Shown in pieces: positions 16,074-25,278 of a stretch of 25,704 nt of DNA. Source of the stretch: DATLXU01 sp035575515 (GTDB taxonomy: Bacteria; Acidobacteriota; Blastocatellia; UBA7656); the NCBI GenBank assembly GCA_035575515.1, contig DATLXU010000024.1, positions 1-25,704 on the forward strand, read 5' to 3'. Within the stretch, counting starts at the first letter, position 1. Each line of letters starts with the position of its first letter. The notes beneath the pieces were generated by a model. It saw nothing but the letters and a program-made list of their open reading frames with translations. It did no database searches and had not been told where the DNA came from. The translations under genes were made by a program, and so were the position numbers.

Positions 16074-17102
16074 ATGAAAGTATTAATAATCGGCGGAACG
16101 GCTTTTTTAGGTCGCCATCTGGTCGAAGCCAGTCTTGCGCGCGGGCACGAAGTGACCATTTTCAATCGCGGTCGCTACGAGATTGAGTTCACTCGTGACG
16201 TTGAGCGGCTCACCGGCGACCGCGCAAGCGACCTTTCGGCTCTTGAAGGCCGGACCTGGGACAGAGTGATTGACACGTGCGGCTTCGTGCCTCGCGTCGT
16301 GCGCGCGTCGGCTGAGTTGCTTGCTGACAAGGTTGAGCACTACACGTTCACGTCGAGCATGTCGGTTTACTCCGACATCAGCAAACCCGGCGTTGACGAA
16401 AGCGCGCCCGTAGGCAAGCTCGCGGATGAAAGCGTCGAAGAAGTTAATCAGGAAACCTATGGGCCGCTGAAGGTTCTGTGCGAGCATGTCGTCGAAGAAA
16501 TTTTTCCAGACCGCGCGCTCGCCATTCGCGCGGGTTTGCTCGTCGGCCCTTACGATTATATGAACCGCTTCGGCTACTGGCCGCGAAGAGTTGCGCGCGG
16601 CGGCAAAGTGCTTGCGGGCGGGCGCGCAGATCAAAAGATTCAAATCATTGACGCAAGAGACCTGGCCGAATGGATGGTGCGAATGAGCGAGGCAAAACAG
16701 GCGGGCACGTTCAACGCGAGCGGGCCTGATTACATGCTTACAATGGGGAGATTGCTTGATGAATGCAAGGCTGTCACGGGAAGCGATGCGGAGTTCATCT
16801 GGCCGGGCGATAAGTTTTTAATCGAGCAAAAGGTTGCTCCGTTTTCCGAATTGCCGATGTGGCTGCCCGAAGACGAGCTTCCTCAATTCGCAGGCTTCAT
16901 GTCGTTTGATTGCGGCAAAGCCATCGCCGCGGGCTTAACGTTTCGCCCGCTGGCCGAGACTATCCGCGATACTCTCGAATGGCACGCGCGCCAACCGGCG
17001 CAGCCGAAAGAAGATTGGGTCGAGTTCGTGCAAGAGACTCAACTGACGCCTGAGCGCGAGACCGAATTGATTCGACTGTGGGAAGAACAAAGGAAAGAAT
17101 GA
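16074..17102 (+). CDS. NAD(P)-dependent epimerase/dehydratase (extended SDR)
   Basis: A 342-residue extended short-chain dehydrogenase/reductase. The Rossmann nucleotide-binding loop is GGTAFLG (7-13) right after the first strand (KVLIIGG). A serine pair S94-S95 in FTSSMSVYSD and Y129-x-x-x-K133 (YGPLK) give the catalytic Ser/Tyr/Lys set. The later NASGPDYMLTMGRLLDEC segment fits the substrate domain. It is expected to be a soluble enzyme acting on a nucleotide-sugar or similar hydroxy/keto substrate; the exact substrate cannot be inferred. The start is supported by agreement with the family (MKVLIIGGT), with only a weak Shine-Dalgarno (GGAAC). It converges on the PAP2 gene with 17 bp between stops and appears to be a single-gene unit. 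Confidence 0.85.
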   Translation: MKVLIIGGTAFLGRHLVEASLARGHEVTIFNRGRYEIEFTRDVERLTGDRASDLSALEGRTWDRVIDTCGFVPRVVRASAELLADKVEHYTFTSSMSVYSDISKPGVDESAPVGKLADESVEEVNQETYGPLKVLCEHVVEEIFPDRALAIRAGLLVGPYDYMNRFGYWPRRVARGGKVLAGGRADQKIQIIDARDLAEWMVRMSEAKQAGTFNASGPDYMLTMGRLLDECKAVTGSDAEFIWPGDKFLIEQKVAPFSELPMWLPEDELPQFAGFMSFDCGKAIAAGLTFRPLAETIRDTLEWHARQPAQPKEDWVEFVQETQLTPERETELIRLWEEQRKE

Positions 17103-17119
17103 GCATTGAACTTTTCGAC

Positions 17120-17872
17120 TCATCGCTCGTTTTGTCTCGCCTTCCATCGCCGATAAATCTCGATCATCAGCAACAACCATGCGCCGCCCGCGAGGTACGC
17201 GCCTACGACATCGCTCGGCCAGTGCGCGCCCAACCGAACGCGCGACACGCCGACCAGCGCAATTAATAAACCGAGGATCAACAACGCCGCGCGGCGCAAG
17301 TAGCAGGGCCGCAGCAGGACGTAAGCGAGAAAAAATAGAAAGCCAAAATACTCAACGAAGAAAGTCACGTGGCCAGACGGGAAGCTCTCGAATCGCGCGT
17401 GAGTCAACACCTGAACGAGCGCGCCATCGGGGCGCGGGCGCGCGCTCAGAAATTTCAACAGGTGATTCAGCGCATCGCCTACGCCAACGCCGATCAAACA
17501 GACTACTCCCTCGATCTTAAATCTTGCCAGAACCAGCGCGAGGCCCGCGCCGACGACGAGAATAAAAGGAACCGCGCCATTCCCGAGCCACGACACGCCG
17601 ACCATCAACTCGTAAAATCCAGGCACTGTTATTGATTGAATGCCGCGCGCGATGGTCAAGTCCCACTCGAAATAAGCATAGCGATGAGCCAGCACCGCCA
17701 TCACCGCGTATGCAGCCAGAGCCGTGATGAAAACCATCTCGGCCCATCGTGCGCGTAGCGCTGCTCGACGCGAAGAAACTGTTATATCAGTTTCGCTCGA
17801 TTGCTCGATTGACGCGCGAGACTCCCGATGGGGTTCATTGCTGGTGTTCACACTCATCTGTTCATCAGCCAT
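17120..17872 (-). CDS. PAP2-family membrane phosphatase
   Basis: A 250-residue integral membrane protein of the type 2 phosphatidic acid phosphatase family. All three signature motifs are visible: K140 to RP (KFLSARPRP), PSGH (165-168) and SRVRLGAHWPSD (210-221), which holds the nucleophilic and acid/base histidines. About six membrane helices are evident, with a hydrophilic N-terminus of about 45 residues. Members dephosphorylate lipid phosphates such as undecaprenyl pyrophosphate or phosphatidic acid on the outer face of the inner membrane; which one here is not decidable. A GTG at 17878 is an alternative start; the ATG at 17872 has AGG five bases upstream. It is divergent from the BatA-like gene. 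Confidence 0.9.
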   Translation of the reverse strand: MADEQMSVNTSNEPHRESRASIEQSSETDITVSSRRAALRARWAEMVFITALAAYAVMAVLAHRYAYFEWDLTIARGIQSITVPGFYELMVGVSWLGNGAVPFILVVGAGLALVLARFKIEGVVCLIGVGVGDALNHLLKFLSARPRPDGALVQVLTHARFESFPSGHVTFFVEYFGFLFFLAYVLLRPCYLRRAALLILGLLIALVGVSRVRLGAHWPSDVVGAYLAGGAWLLLMIEIYRRWKARQNER

Positions 17873-17960
17873 CTTCACCTGCGCGAGCGCGTAAACATAA
17901 TTTGCAGTTGAGCCGTATGAATGAAATAGTAGCCCGGCGAAGCCCGATCAATCTAGCCAA

Positions 17961-17969
17961 TGTTATAAT
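17961..17969 (+). promoter_or_regulatory. Extended -10 promoter element for the BatA-like gene
   Basis: TGTTATAAT combines a perfect TATAAT (17964-17969) with the TG of an extended -10 box. No -35 box is clear, as is usual for this class. Transcription would start near 17976, about 29 bases before the ATG at 18005. Confidence 0.5.
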
Positions 17970-18004
17970 CGAAGCGCGGCCACACGGGTTGCGAGAGTTT
18001 TGAT

Positions 18005-19864
18005 ATGAGACTGCTTTCAATGAGCGCGCTGTGGTGGATGCTGCTCGGCGCGATAATTATTTTCTTCTATCTGCTCAAGCTCAAGCGCAACCGGCGCGTC
18101 ATGCCAAGTGTGATGCTCTGGCAGCGCGCGATGGAAGAACTCGAAGCCAACGCGCCATTCAAAAAGTTGCGCCGCAGTTTACTTCTCCTCCTTCAACTTC
18201 TGGCTTTAGCTGCTATTGTCTTCACGCTTGCGCGGCCACTCGTAACGACGCGCGCTCTGGCTTCCGGCAACACAATCATCATCATTGATTCGACTGCGAG
18301 CATGAGCGCGCGAGATGAATCGGGCAGCTCGCGCCTTGATCGAGCAAAGCAACTCGCGCGCGAGATGGTTGACGGGCTGAGCCGCGATGACCGCGCCGCC
18401 GTCATCGAAAGCTCGTCGCGTGTGACCGTGCGTTCGTCGCTCACCTCAGACCGCGCGGCGCTCGCTTCGGCCATCAATGAGATTCGAGAGACGGACGCCG
18501 CGGGCAATCTCACAGACGCGCTGCGACTCGCTGAGCAGATGGCAAAGGCCGAGCGCGATGCCGCCATTATCATCATAAGCGACGGCGCGAACGCATCAGG
18601 CGATTCCATATCATCGCGGGATTCATATCAAACAGGCGCGTCAAACTCAGTTGAGCCGCGCAACGTCGGGCTTCGTTTTGTTCGTGTTGGCCGTCGCGCG
18701 GATAATGTCGCCGCCACAGCACTCAACGCGCGCCCGACTCAAAGCGGCAACCGCGAGATGTTTGCGTCAATCGCAAACTTCGGCGAGCGCGAGCGCACGC
18801 TCGGCGTTGAGCTTAGAGTTGACGGGCGATTGGTTGACGCTCGAACTGTTACGGTCGCTGCGAATGATCGCGCAGGGCTTGTCTTTGATGCGCTGCCCGA
18901 AACGGGCGGGCTTGCTGAATTGAAACTCGCGGTTGACGACGACCTCGCCTCAGACAACGTGGCTTACGCTTTCTTGCCCGACGCGCGGCGCATACGAATC
19001 GGCGTCGCAAGCGATAATAGTTTTCTGCTTCAGGCGCTCGCCGTCAATCCAGACTTCGACGCGCGCAAGATCACATCAAGCACAAACCTGTCTGATTACG
19101 ATTGTGTCGTTGTCGAAGGCGCGAGCAGCGCAGGTTTAATTGAAAACGCTCGCGCGGCGCTTGCAATCAATCCCGCGGATTCATCGGGACTCTGGCAAAC
19201 GACCGGTGAAATCAATCAGCCGCAGATTAGCTTTGTTGATCGCGCGCACCTGATTAACAGCTTTCTCAACTACTCAGACGTTCACATCGAAAGCGCGACG
19301 CGGCGCGAAGCGGCTCCGTTCTTAAAGCCAATAGTCGCGAGCGGCAACGACGGATTGATCTTTGCGGGCGAAGACGCGCGCCGCCGAGTTGTGATGATTG
19401 GATTTGATCTCGCGCAAAGCGATTTGCCGTTGAAAATCGAGTTCCCAATTCTGCTTGCAAACTCAATCGCATGGCTTGCGGGCCGCGATGCGCTCGCTTC
19501 TGAGAAGGTCGTGCGCGCGGGCCAGCCCGCTACGATTCGGACAAACGGGGCGAGCGCGATTGTTACAACACCGAGCGGCGAAACCGAAGAAGTTGCCGCG
19601 CGCGACGGCGCGGCGATTTTTGCCGACACTCTTCGCGCAGGTTTATACCAAGTTAAAGACGGAGCGCCGTTTGCCGCAAGTTTACTCAATGAATCCGAAT
19701 CAAACACCGCGCCGCGCGATTCGATAAAGACGCGCGCGGGCGAAGTGACCGGCCAAGCCGAAACATTTAATTCAGAGCGCGAAGTGTGGCGATGGATTGC
19801 GCTCATTGCGCTCGCCGTGTTGTCGTTTGAGTGGTGGGTTTATCACAGGAAGATAGCTGCGTAG
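18005..19864 (+). CDS. BatA-like membrane protein with VWA domain
   Basis: A 619-residue membrane protein. The N-terminus is the BatA type (about 7-27 membrane helix, then KLKRNRRVMPSVMLW and FKKLRRSLLLLLQLLALAA with a second helix about 58-78). A VWA domain follows with the metal site D95-S-T-A-S99 (Thr instead of Ser at the third position) and a later IIISDGAN. The remainder is an extracytoplasmic beta-rich region including MIGFDLAQSDLPLKIEFPIL, closed by a last helix (about 594-612). Such proteins are grouped with aerotolerance (Bat) operons; their biochemical job is uncertain. The start has GAGAG seven bases upstream. It is followed after 116 bp, all heptad repeat, by the two-VWA protein, probably in one unit. 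No MoxR ATPase adjoins this pair. Confidence 0.85.
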   Translation: MRLLSMSALWWMLLGAIIIFFYLLKLKRNRRVMPSVMLWQRAMEELEANAPFKKLRRSLLLLLQLLALAAIVFTLARPLVTTRALASGNTIIIIDSTASMSARDESGSSRLDRAKQLAREMVDGLSRDDRAAVIESSSRVTVRSSLTSDRAALASAINEIRETDAAGNLTDALRLAEQMAKAERDAAIIIISDGANASGDSISSRDSYQTGASNSVEPRNVGLRFVRVGRRADNVAATALNARPTQSGNREMFASIANFGERERTLGVELRVDGRLVDARTVTVAANDRAGLVFDALPETGGLAELKLAVDDDLASDNVAYAFLPDARRIRIGVASDNSFLLQALAVNPDFDARKITSSTNLSDYDCVVVEGASSAGLIENARAALAINPADSSGLWQTTGEINQPQISFVDRAHLINSFLNYSDVHIESATRREAAPFLKPIVASGNDGLIFAGEDARRRVVMIGFDLAQSDLPLKIEFPILLANSIAWLAGRDALASEKVVRAGQPATIRTNGASAIVTTPSGETEEVAARDGAAIFADTLRAGLYQVKDGAPFAASLLNESESNTAPRDSIKTRAGEVTGQAETFNSEREVWRWIALIALAVLSFEWWVYHRKIAA

Positions 19865-19871
19865 GCGGCAG

Positions 19872-19976
19872 GGAAGGATGAAGGATTAAAAAAAGTTATT
19901 TAATCTCGCATTTCAAATTTGAGATGAGCGATTTCAAATCTTTTTCATCCTTCATCCTTTCCTGACACCCGGCACC
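19872..19976 (+). repeat. Intergenic heptad-repeat element with inverted arms (locus F)
   Basis: Fifteen seven-base units fit this stretch, for example GGAAGGA TGAAGGA, then TTTTCAT CCTTCAT CCTTTCC, then TGACACC CGGCACC. AAGGATGAAGGAT (19874-19886) is perfectly inverted at 19947-19959, and TCAAATTTGA sits in the middle as a perfect palindrome. The element runs to within four bases of the next start codon, which has no Shine-Dalgarno. Confidence 0.7.
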
Positions 19977-19980
19977 TGAA

Positions 19981-22953
19981 ATGCGAATCGAATTCACAAA
20001 TCCGCTGGCGCTTGCGCTGCTCTTATTGATCCCGCTCGCGCTTCTAATTGCGCGACGCAGTCTCGCCAACCTATCGCGCGCTCGGCAGGTCGCAAGCATC
20101 ACTGCGCGCGCGTTGGTCTTCTTGCTCATAATCGCCGCGCTTGCAGGTTTGCGAATCCGGACTGCATCGCGCGATGTCGCGCTAATCTTTTTGGTGGACG
20201 TATCGGCGAGCGTTGCGCCGTGTGCGCGCCAGCAGGTTCTGGATTTCATCAACAACGAAACATCTCGCGCCGCGCCGCGCGATTACATCGGCGTGATCGC
20301 TTTCGCGCGCGAGCCGTCTGTCGAAATCGCACCCACGCGCAAAGAGTCTCTGGGCGATTGGCAACTTACGGAAATCAACTCGAACCCACCGCGCGATTAC
20401 ACCGATGTCGCGTCGGCTCTGAGGCTCGCAGCCGCGCTCGTGCCCGAAGATGCCGTCGGCAGATTCGTTGTAATTTCTGACGGAAACGAAAACCTCGAAA
20501 GCGCAACCGATGAAGCTGAGCTTCTTCGCGCCGCAGGCATCGAAGTATTCACCCGCGCCATTGGCACAACGACCGAGCGCGCCGAGTCGCGCGGCGAAGT
20601 CGCAGTTCGCGATCTGGTCGCGCCCGAAAAGCTGGCCGAAGGCGAAGCATTCGATTTGAAAGTCACGATTGACAGCACGCGCGAAGCGGACGCGCGCCTT
20701 CGCATCTTTTGTAACGACACGCTCGCGGCTGGGCGCGAGGTTCACCTCACCGCTTCGGGCGAAAACGTATTCGTGCTGCCGCAGCGAATTGAGCAAAAAG
20801 GCTTTTACACGTACCGCGCAGAGATCGAAGCCATTAACTCGGACACCTTCACGCAGAACAACTCGCGCTCGGCATTCGCAATCGTTGAGGGCCAGCCCAA
20901 GACGCTTTATCTCTACGGCGACCCGCAACCCTCGCCTGCAATCGCTCGCGTGCTAATCGAAGGAAATTTTCTGGCAGACGTTCGCCCGGCTGCTCAGGCG
21001 CCGACCACGCTTGCAGGGTTTCAGGATTACGATCTGGTCATATTTGATAACGTCCCCGCCTCTGCGCTCACAACCGAGCAGATGAAAATGGTTCAATATT
21101 ACGTGCGCGATCTCGGCGGCGGGTTTGTGATGATCGGCGGCGACAAAAGCTTCGGGCCGGGCGGTTACTACAAGACTTCGATTGAAGAGGCGCTGCCCGT
21201 GTCGCTTGACGTGCGGCAGAAGAAACACCTGCCGTCGCTCGCGCTCGCGTTCGTCATTGATAAGTCAGGCTCGATGTTGGGTCAAAAGTTGCAGATGACC
21301 AAAGAGGCCGCATCTGCCGTCGTCGAATTTCTTTCGGAGCGTGATGTGGTCGGTGTGATTTCATTCGAGAGCGACGCGAGCGGCGTGGTGAATTTAACGA
21401 ACGTCACCGACAAGCAATCAATCATCCGGCAGATTCAATCAATCGAAGCGGGCGGCGGAACGAATATGTATCCGGGTATTCGCATGGCTTACGATTGGCT
21501 GCAAGCTAGCGACGCGCAGTTAAAGCACATCATTGTGCTTTCAGACGGCCAGAGCGAAGATGGCGATTTCGCAGGCATTGCTCGCGCCGCGCGCGATGCG
21601 GGCATTACGGTCACCACTGTTGCCGTAGGCGAAGACGCTGACGTTCAGACGATGCAGATGATAGCCGATCTCGGCGGCGGAAGATTTTATGCGGCGGATC
21701 GTCCTGAGAATCTGCCGCGCATCTTCACTCGCGAAGCGTTCCTGGCGTCGCGCTCGACGATTATCGAAGAACCGTTCACGCCTCGACTGGTCAGACCGAC
21801 GCAGGCGACAAACGGCATTGATTGGAGCGCCGCGCCCGCGCTTAATGGTTACGTCGGGACAGCCGAGCGTGACAGCTTGCAATCGCCCGCGATCACTTCG
21901 CTCGTTTCGGACAAAGACGATCCGGTTTATGCCGTGTGGCAATACGGATTGGGTCGCGCGGCTGCGTTCACCTCGGACGCGAAACCGCGATGGGCTGCCG
22001 CGTGGATGAACTGGCCGGGCTTCGGGCAATTCTGGACTCAGATCTTTCGCGACACGCTGCGGCGCGAAGGGGCAAGCGATCTGATTCCGCGCGTCGAGAT
22101 AAATGCCGCTCGAGGCCACGTCACAGTCGAAGCGATTGGCTCGGATGGCGCGTTCAAAAATAATCTTCGATTGCGCGCTCACATCGTCGCGCCTGATTTA
22201 ACCGCGAGCGACATTAGCTTGGAGCAAACGGCGGCGGGCCGTTACGAAGGCGACTTCGATGCGGCAGCGCAGGGCGCTTATCTTGTGAGCGTGAGCGAAG
22301 AAGGCGGCGCGGCGGCTCCGGCGACGGGCGCGGTCAACTCTTATTCGCCTGAGTTCAACGTCACGAGCGCAGATGCGAATTTGCTTTCGCGCATAAGCGA
22401 GATAACGGGCGGGCAGGTTTTGAACGCGAACGATGCGGCAGACAATGTTAATCTATTCGAGCGGCGAGCGACGCGCTCGCGCCCTGTTGAAATTTGGGAG
22501 GCGCTGATGATAATCGCGCTGCTGCTGTTGCCAATTGATGTTGGCCTGCGCCGCCTGTCAATCACGCGCGAGCAAGTGGAAGATGCGCGCGAGTGGATAA
22601 GCTCACGGCTGCGCCGATCAACAAAGGGAGAGCGCGTCACGGAAGCTCCGGCTTCGCTCGCACAGTTGAAAGGCGCGCGGGCAAGAGTGCGGCTTTCAAC
22701 TGTGCGAGCGAAGGCAAGCGAGAAAACAGGTGAGCGACTTGAAAAGGCTGCGCCCGCGCAAGTCTCTTCTGAATTGTCGCAGCGAGTTCGTGTAGGGAGA
22801 GATGAATCGCAAACTCAGGTTGCAGAGTCGGCGACAATCGCGCGGGCGAAGAGCGAGAATGCAGTCGAAGCCGAATCAACCGATGTTGAAGCGAGCCAGC
22901 CGCGCCCGCTCGCAAGCCGATTGCTTGACGCTCGAAGAAAGCGGCGCGAGTGA
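19981..22953 (+). CDS. Large membrane protein with two VWA domains and an amidotransferase-like domain
   Basis: A 990-residue protein. Two N-terminal membrane helices (about 10-25 and 42-58) precede a first VWA domain with D73-V-S-A-S77 and FVVISDGNEN (162-171). A beta-rich stretch (about 205-300) leads to a glutamine-amidotransferase-like fold (about 305-405: QPKTLYLYGDPQ, then DLVIFDNVPA and GGGFVMIGGDKSFGPGG). A second VWA domain has D427-K-S-G-S431 and IVLSDGQSEDG. A late membrane helix (about 836-855) is followed by a charged, Ala/Arg/Glu-rich tail of about 130 residues. This domain order is known from uncharacterised proteins of Acidobacteria and Planctomycetes. The catalytic Cys of true amidotransferases is not evident, so that part is probably structural. 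The tail contains a perfect 21-bp inverted repeat. No Shine-Dalgarno precedes the ATG; translation may depend on the BatA-like gene upstream. Confidence 0.85.
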   Translation: MRIEFTNPLALALLLLIPLALLIARRSLANLSRARQVASITARALVFLLIIAALAGLRIRTASRDVALIFLVDVSASVAPCARQQVLDFINNETSRAAPRDYIGVIAFAREPSVEIAPTRKESLGDWQLTEINSNPPRDYTDVASALRLAAALVPEDAVGRFVVISDGNENLESATDEAELLRAAGIEVFTRAIGTTTERAESRGEVAVRDLVAPEKLAEGEAFDLKVTIDSTREADARLRIFCNDTLAAGREVHLTASGENVFVLPQRIEQKGFYTYRAEIEAINSDTFTQNNSRSAFAIVEGQPKTLYLYGDPQPSPAIARVLIEGNFLADVRPAAQAPTTLAGFQDYDLVIFDNVPASALTTEQMKMVQYYVRDLGGGFVMIGGDKSFGPGGYYKTSIEEALPVSLDVRQKKHLPSLALAFVIDKSGSMLGQKLQMTKEAASAVVEFLSERDVVGVISFESDASGVVNLTNVTDKQSIIRQIQSIEAGGGTNMYPGIRMAYDWLQASDAQLKHIIVLSDGQSEDGDFAGIARAARDAGITVTTVAVGEDADVQTMQMIADLGGGRFYAADRPENLPRIFTREAFLASRSTIIEEPFTPRLVRPTQATNGIDWSAAPALNGYVGTAERDSLQSPAITSLVSDKDDPVYAVWQYGLGRAAAFTSDAKPRWAAAWMNWPGFGQFWTQIFRDTLRREGASDLIPRVEINAARGHVTVEAIGSDGAFKNNLRLRAHIVAPDLTASDISLEQTAAGRYEGDFDAAAQGAYLVSVSEEGGAAAPATGAVNSYSPEFNVTSADANLLSRISEITGGQVLNANDAADNVNLFERRATRSRPVEIWEALMIIALLLLPIDVGLRRLSITREQVEDAREWISSRLRRSTKGERVTEAPASLAQLKGARARVRLSTVRAKASEKTGERLEKAAPAQVSSELSQRVRVGRDESQTQVAESATIARAKSENAVEAESTDVEASQPRPLASRLLDARRKRRE
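22652..22713. repeat. Perfect 21-bp inverted repeat inside a coding region
   Basis: Segment 22652-22672 (begins CTTCGCTCGCACAG) is exactly inverted at 22693-22713 around a 20-base, GC-rich loop. It lies in the tail of the two-VWA gene and is translated there as LAQLKGARARVRLSTVRAK. It looks like a REP-type element taken into the gene in frame. Confidence 0.75.
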
Positions 22954-22991
22954 TTAAACTTGAGTTGCGATCTGTTTTACAAGCCGAAATG

Positions 22992-23366
22992 CTATGTCTC
23001 GAAATGGAGCTTCCACTCGCCGCCTTCTTTAAGCAGTTTGAACCAGCGGCTGCTTTCGGTTCCATCGCCATAAACAATTTTTATATTCACGTCAGCGGCG
23101 TCGCCTTTGATGTTTTCGCTCTCGATTTCGACGGACTTAATGCCATTTGTTTGTTTGAAACCCGCCGCGTTGGGTATGCTCTGCCGCAACCTCTCTTTAA
23201 CGTCGTTTGATGTTTTAGCTGAAATCAGATTGAGAGCCGCGTTCACGTCTCCCCTTTCAATCGCGCGGAAGTAATTTCGCACGGCTTCACCAGGATGAGC
23301 CGACGAGCAACTTGCGACGACAACACACAAGCACAACGCGACAGCAAATAAGGGTTTCGGTTTCAT
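22992..23366 (-). CDS. Small lipoprotein, DUF4878-like
   Basis: A 124-residue predicted lipoprotein. The N-terminus is a lipoprotein signal (MKPKPLFAVALCLCVVVASC) with the lipobox VASC and the lipidated C20. The mature part, starting SSAHPGEAVRNYFRAIERGD and ending WFKLLKEGGEWKLHFET, has the layout of DUF4878/NTF2-like lipoproteins (helix with an 'AVRNYF-AI-GD-A' pattern, then a curved sheet). Function is unknown. It is convergent with the two-VWA gene (38 bp between stops) and divergent from the acyl-CoA dehydrogenase. The Shine-Dalgarno is weak (GCGAGA). Confidence 0.75.
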   Translation of the reverse strand: MKPKPLFAVALCLCVVVASCSSAHPGEAVRNYFRAIERGDVNAALNLISAKTSNDVKERLRQSIPNAAGFKQTNGIKSVEIESENIKGDAADVNIKIVYGDGTESSRWFKLLKEGGEWKLHFET

Positions 23367-23391
23367 TTCAATCTCGCTTTGTGGTGAAGCA

Positions 23392-23397
23392 AGTATA
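23392..23397 (-). promoter_or_regulatory. Possible -10 box for the lipoprotein gene
   Basis: TATACT on the minus strand, about 26 bases before the start at 23366. No convincing -35 box was seen. Confidence 0.35.
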
Positions 23398-23407
23398 CAT
23401 CAAAGGG

Positions 23408-23470
23408 CGCGCTTCACACTTCTCGCTTTTGCTTTTTGCCTTTTGCCTTCTCATCCGCCTCTTGCCTTTT
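23408..23470 (-). repeat. Intergenic heptad-repeat element (locus G)
   Basis: Nine seven-base units on the minus strand: AAAAGGC AAGAGGC, GGATGAG, AAGGCAA AAGGCAA, AAAGCAA, AAGCGAG, AAGTGTG, AAGCGCG. Most units share AAG at their start. Unlike the other loci it has no clear inverted partner. It lies in the divergent gap 23367-23538 between the lipoprotein and acyl-CoA dehydrogenase genes. Confidence 0.6.
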
Positions 23471-23538
23471 GGATTCGACATTCTCATAATCCGAGCAGAC
23501 ACGACCCCGCTGGAAGAATTCAAACCGGAGGACAGGCT

Positions 23539-25245
23539 ATGGCGCGGCTAAAAGATTTTCAAGGCATCGAAGGCACGGACTTTTACGAGCAGGATCGCGG
23601 GCTGCAACTCTTGCTCACGGATTTGCTCTCGGAGAAAGACCGCGCTGAAGTGTTCGCATCGCTTCACGAGTGCGCGCGGTTGGTCGCCGGTCGCTGGAAT
23701 CAGCTTGCGTGCGAAGCGAATCGCAACGAGAACCTGCCCCGCATCATCAAGATTGATCGAACAGGCAACGCGGTTGAGCAGGTTGATTACGGCCCTTCGG
23801 CTCGCCGGCACAGGCGCGAGGTCGCGGAGTTCGGAGTGCTCACGCGCGCAAAAAATGACCTGCACCGCTTTGCGATTGTCTATCTGCTCGCGCACAACGG
23901 CGAAGGCTCGGTCAACTGCGGCCTGAGTTGCACCGATGGATTGATTCGCGCAATCGAAGCGCGCGGCTCAGATTTTTTGCGCGAAACTTACCTGCCTCGG
24001 CTTCGCTCTGTGGACACGCCGATGGCGGGCGCGCAGTTCATCACAGAGCAGGACGGCGGCTCAGATGTCGGAGCAATCGAAGCCGTAGCTCGACGCAATG
24101 AAGATGGAACGTGGGCGATAACTGGCGAGAAGTGGTTTTGCTCCAACCCGGACGAATACTTTCTGGTTGCGGCTCGGCCCGAAGGCGCGCGGGCTGGCAC
24201 GGCTGGCGTTGCCGTTTTTCTCGTGCCGCGAGTCTTAACGGATGGGCGACTGAATCGAATCTCTTTCAAGAGATTAAAAGACAAGCTCGGCACGCGCTCG
24301 CTTCCGACGGCTGAGATTGATTTCGAGAGCGCCGTCGGCTATCAGATCGGCGACACGAATGAAGGATTCAAGACGCTAATGAATTACGTCATCAATGTCT
24401 CGCGCATCCACAACGCGGCGAACGCGTGCGGGATGCTGCATCGAGCTTTTTTAGAAGCGCGCAACTACGCCCGCCAGCGTGAAGCGTTCGGCTCGGCAAT
24501 CATCAGGTATCCGTTGATTCAAGAGGCGCTCGTCGGGATGCTTGAAAAATTATGGCGGCACCGCTTGCTCACGTTTCGACTCGTTGCGATGGTTGACGAG
24601 AACGGACTTGAGCCGAACGATGCGACTCAGGCGATGTGGCAGCGGTTCCTCGTGAACCTTGCGAAGTATCGAACTGCTGTCCAGCTCACGGATTCGATTC
24701 GCGAAGCGATACTCATCTTCGGCGGGAACGGAATAGTCGAAGACTTTACTGTACTGCCGCGACTCTTGCGCGACGCGATGATAATCGAAACGTGGGAAGG
24801 CGCGCATAATACTTTATGCCTGCAGATCATGCGCGATGCCGGGCGCTCTGACTTGATCGGGCGATGGCGCGCGGAAATCTCAAACGTGCTGGAACGCTGG
24901 CCGCAGGATTTTCTTTCATCAACGCGCAGCCGCTTTGAGCAGGCATTCAACGAAACTGTCGGTGCTTTATCGCGCGAGCGACTGAGTGATCGTTTGTGGG
25001 TAGAGACACACGCTCGGCGATTAGTGGATCGAATGGGCGCGCTCGTCGAGATTGCGTGGATGTCGAACCTCGCGACGCGACACGCTAAAGATGACGCGAC
25101 GGCTGCATTGCTGACATCGGTTGCGGGCCGTTCCTTGTTGCCAAAAGAGAATCCGTTCGAGAATTCCTTGCTGAAATCGTTGGAATCGCATGCCGATTCG
25201 TTAATTGAAGAAAGGCCTGTGCAAGCCGATGTGACAAATCTTTAA
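23539..25245 (+). CDS. Acyl-CoA dehydrogenase, AidB-like subgroup
   Basis: A 568-residue flavoprotein of the acyl-CoA dehydrogenase superfamily. FAD and substrate signatures are visible: FITEQDGGSDVG (167-178), ITGEKWFCSN (194-203), RLKDKLGTRS (245-254), YARQREAFG (310-318), ILIFGGNGIVED (391-402) and TWEGAHNTLCLQ (418-429), where E420 holds the position of the catalytic base. The RLKDKLGTRS and WEG features and the extra-long C-terminus resemble AidB, the alkylation-response member, more than short-chain fatty-acid dehydrogenases, but no electron-transfer-flavoprotein or beta-oxidation gene is nearby to help. The start at 23539 is chosen because GGAGG lies seven bases upstream; the frame is open to 23443. 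The C-terminal 130 residues are less conserved. It ends 33 bp before a convergent subtilase fragment. Confidence 0.87.
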   Translation: MARLKDFQGIEGTDFYEQDRGLQLLLTDLLSEKDRAEVFASLHECARLVAGRWNQLACEANRNENLPRIIKIDRTGNAVEQVDYGPSARRHRREVAEFGVLTRAKNDLHRFAIVYLLAHNGEGSVNCGLSCTDGLIRAIEARGSDFLRETYLPRLRSVDTPMAGAQFITEQDGGSDVGAIEAVARRNEDGTWAITGEKWFCSNPDEYFLVAARPEGARAGTAGVAVFLVPRVLTDGRLNRISFKRLKDKLGTRSLPTAEIDFESAVGYQIGDTNEGFKTLMNYVINVSRIHNAANACGMLHRAFLEARNYARQREAFGSAIIRYPLIQEALVGMLEKLWRHRLLTFRLVAMVDENGLEPNDATQAMWQRFLVNLAKYRTAVQLTDSIREAILIFGGNGIVEDFTVLPRLLRDAMIIETWEGAHNTLCLQIMRDAGRSDLIGRWRAEISNVLERWPQDFLSSTRSRFEQAFNETVGALSRERLSDRLWVETHARRLVDRMGALVEIAWMSNLATRHAKDDATAALLTSVAGRSLLPKENPFENSLLKSLESHADSLIEERPVQADVTNL

Positions 25246-25278
25246 TCAATCACGCGCGCTTTGTGCGAGCGGTTTCAT

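Noticed and set aside
21541..22182. Minus-strand frame of 213 codons inside the two-VWA gene
   Set aside because: Shadow frame without motifs; the plus-strand protein is continuous with known domains.
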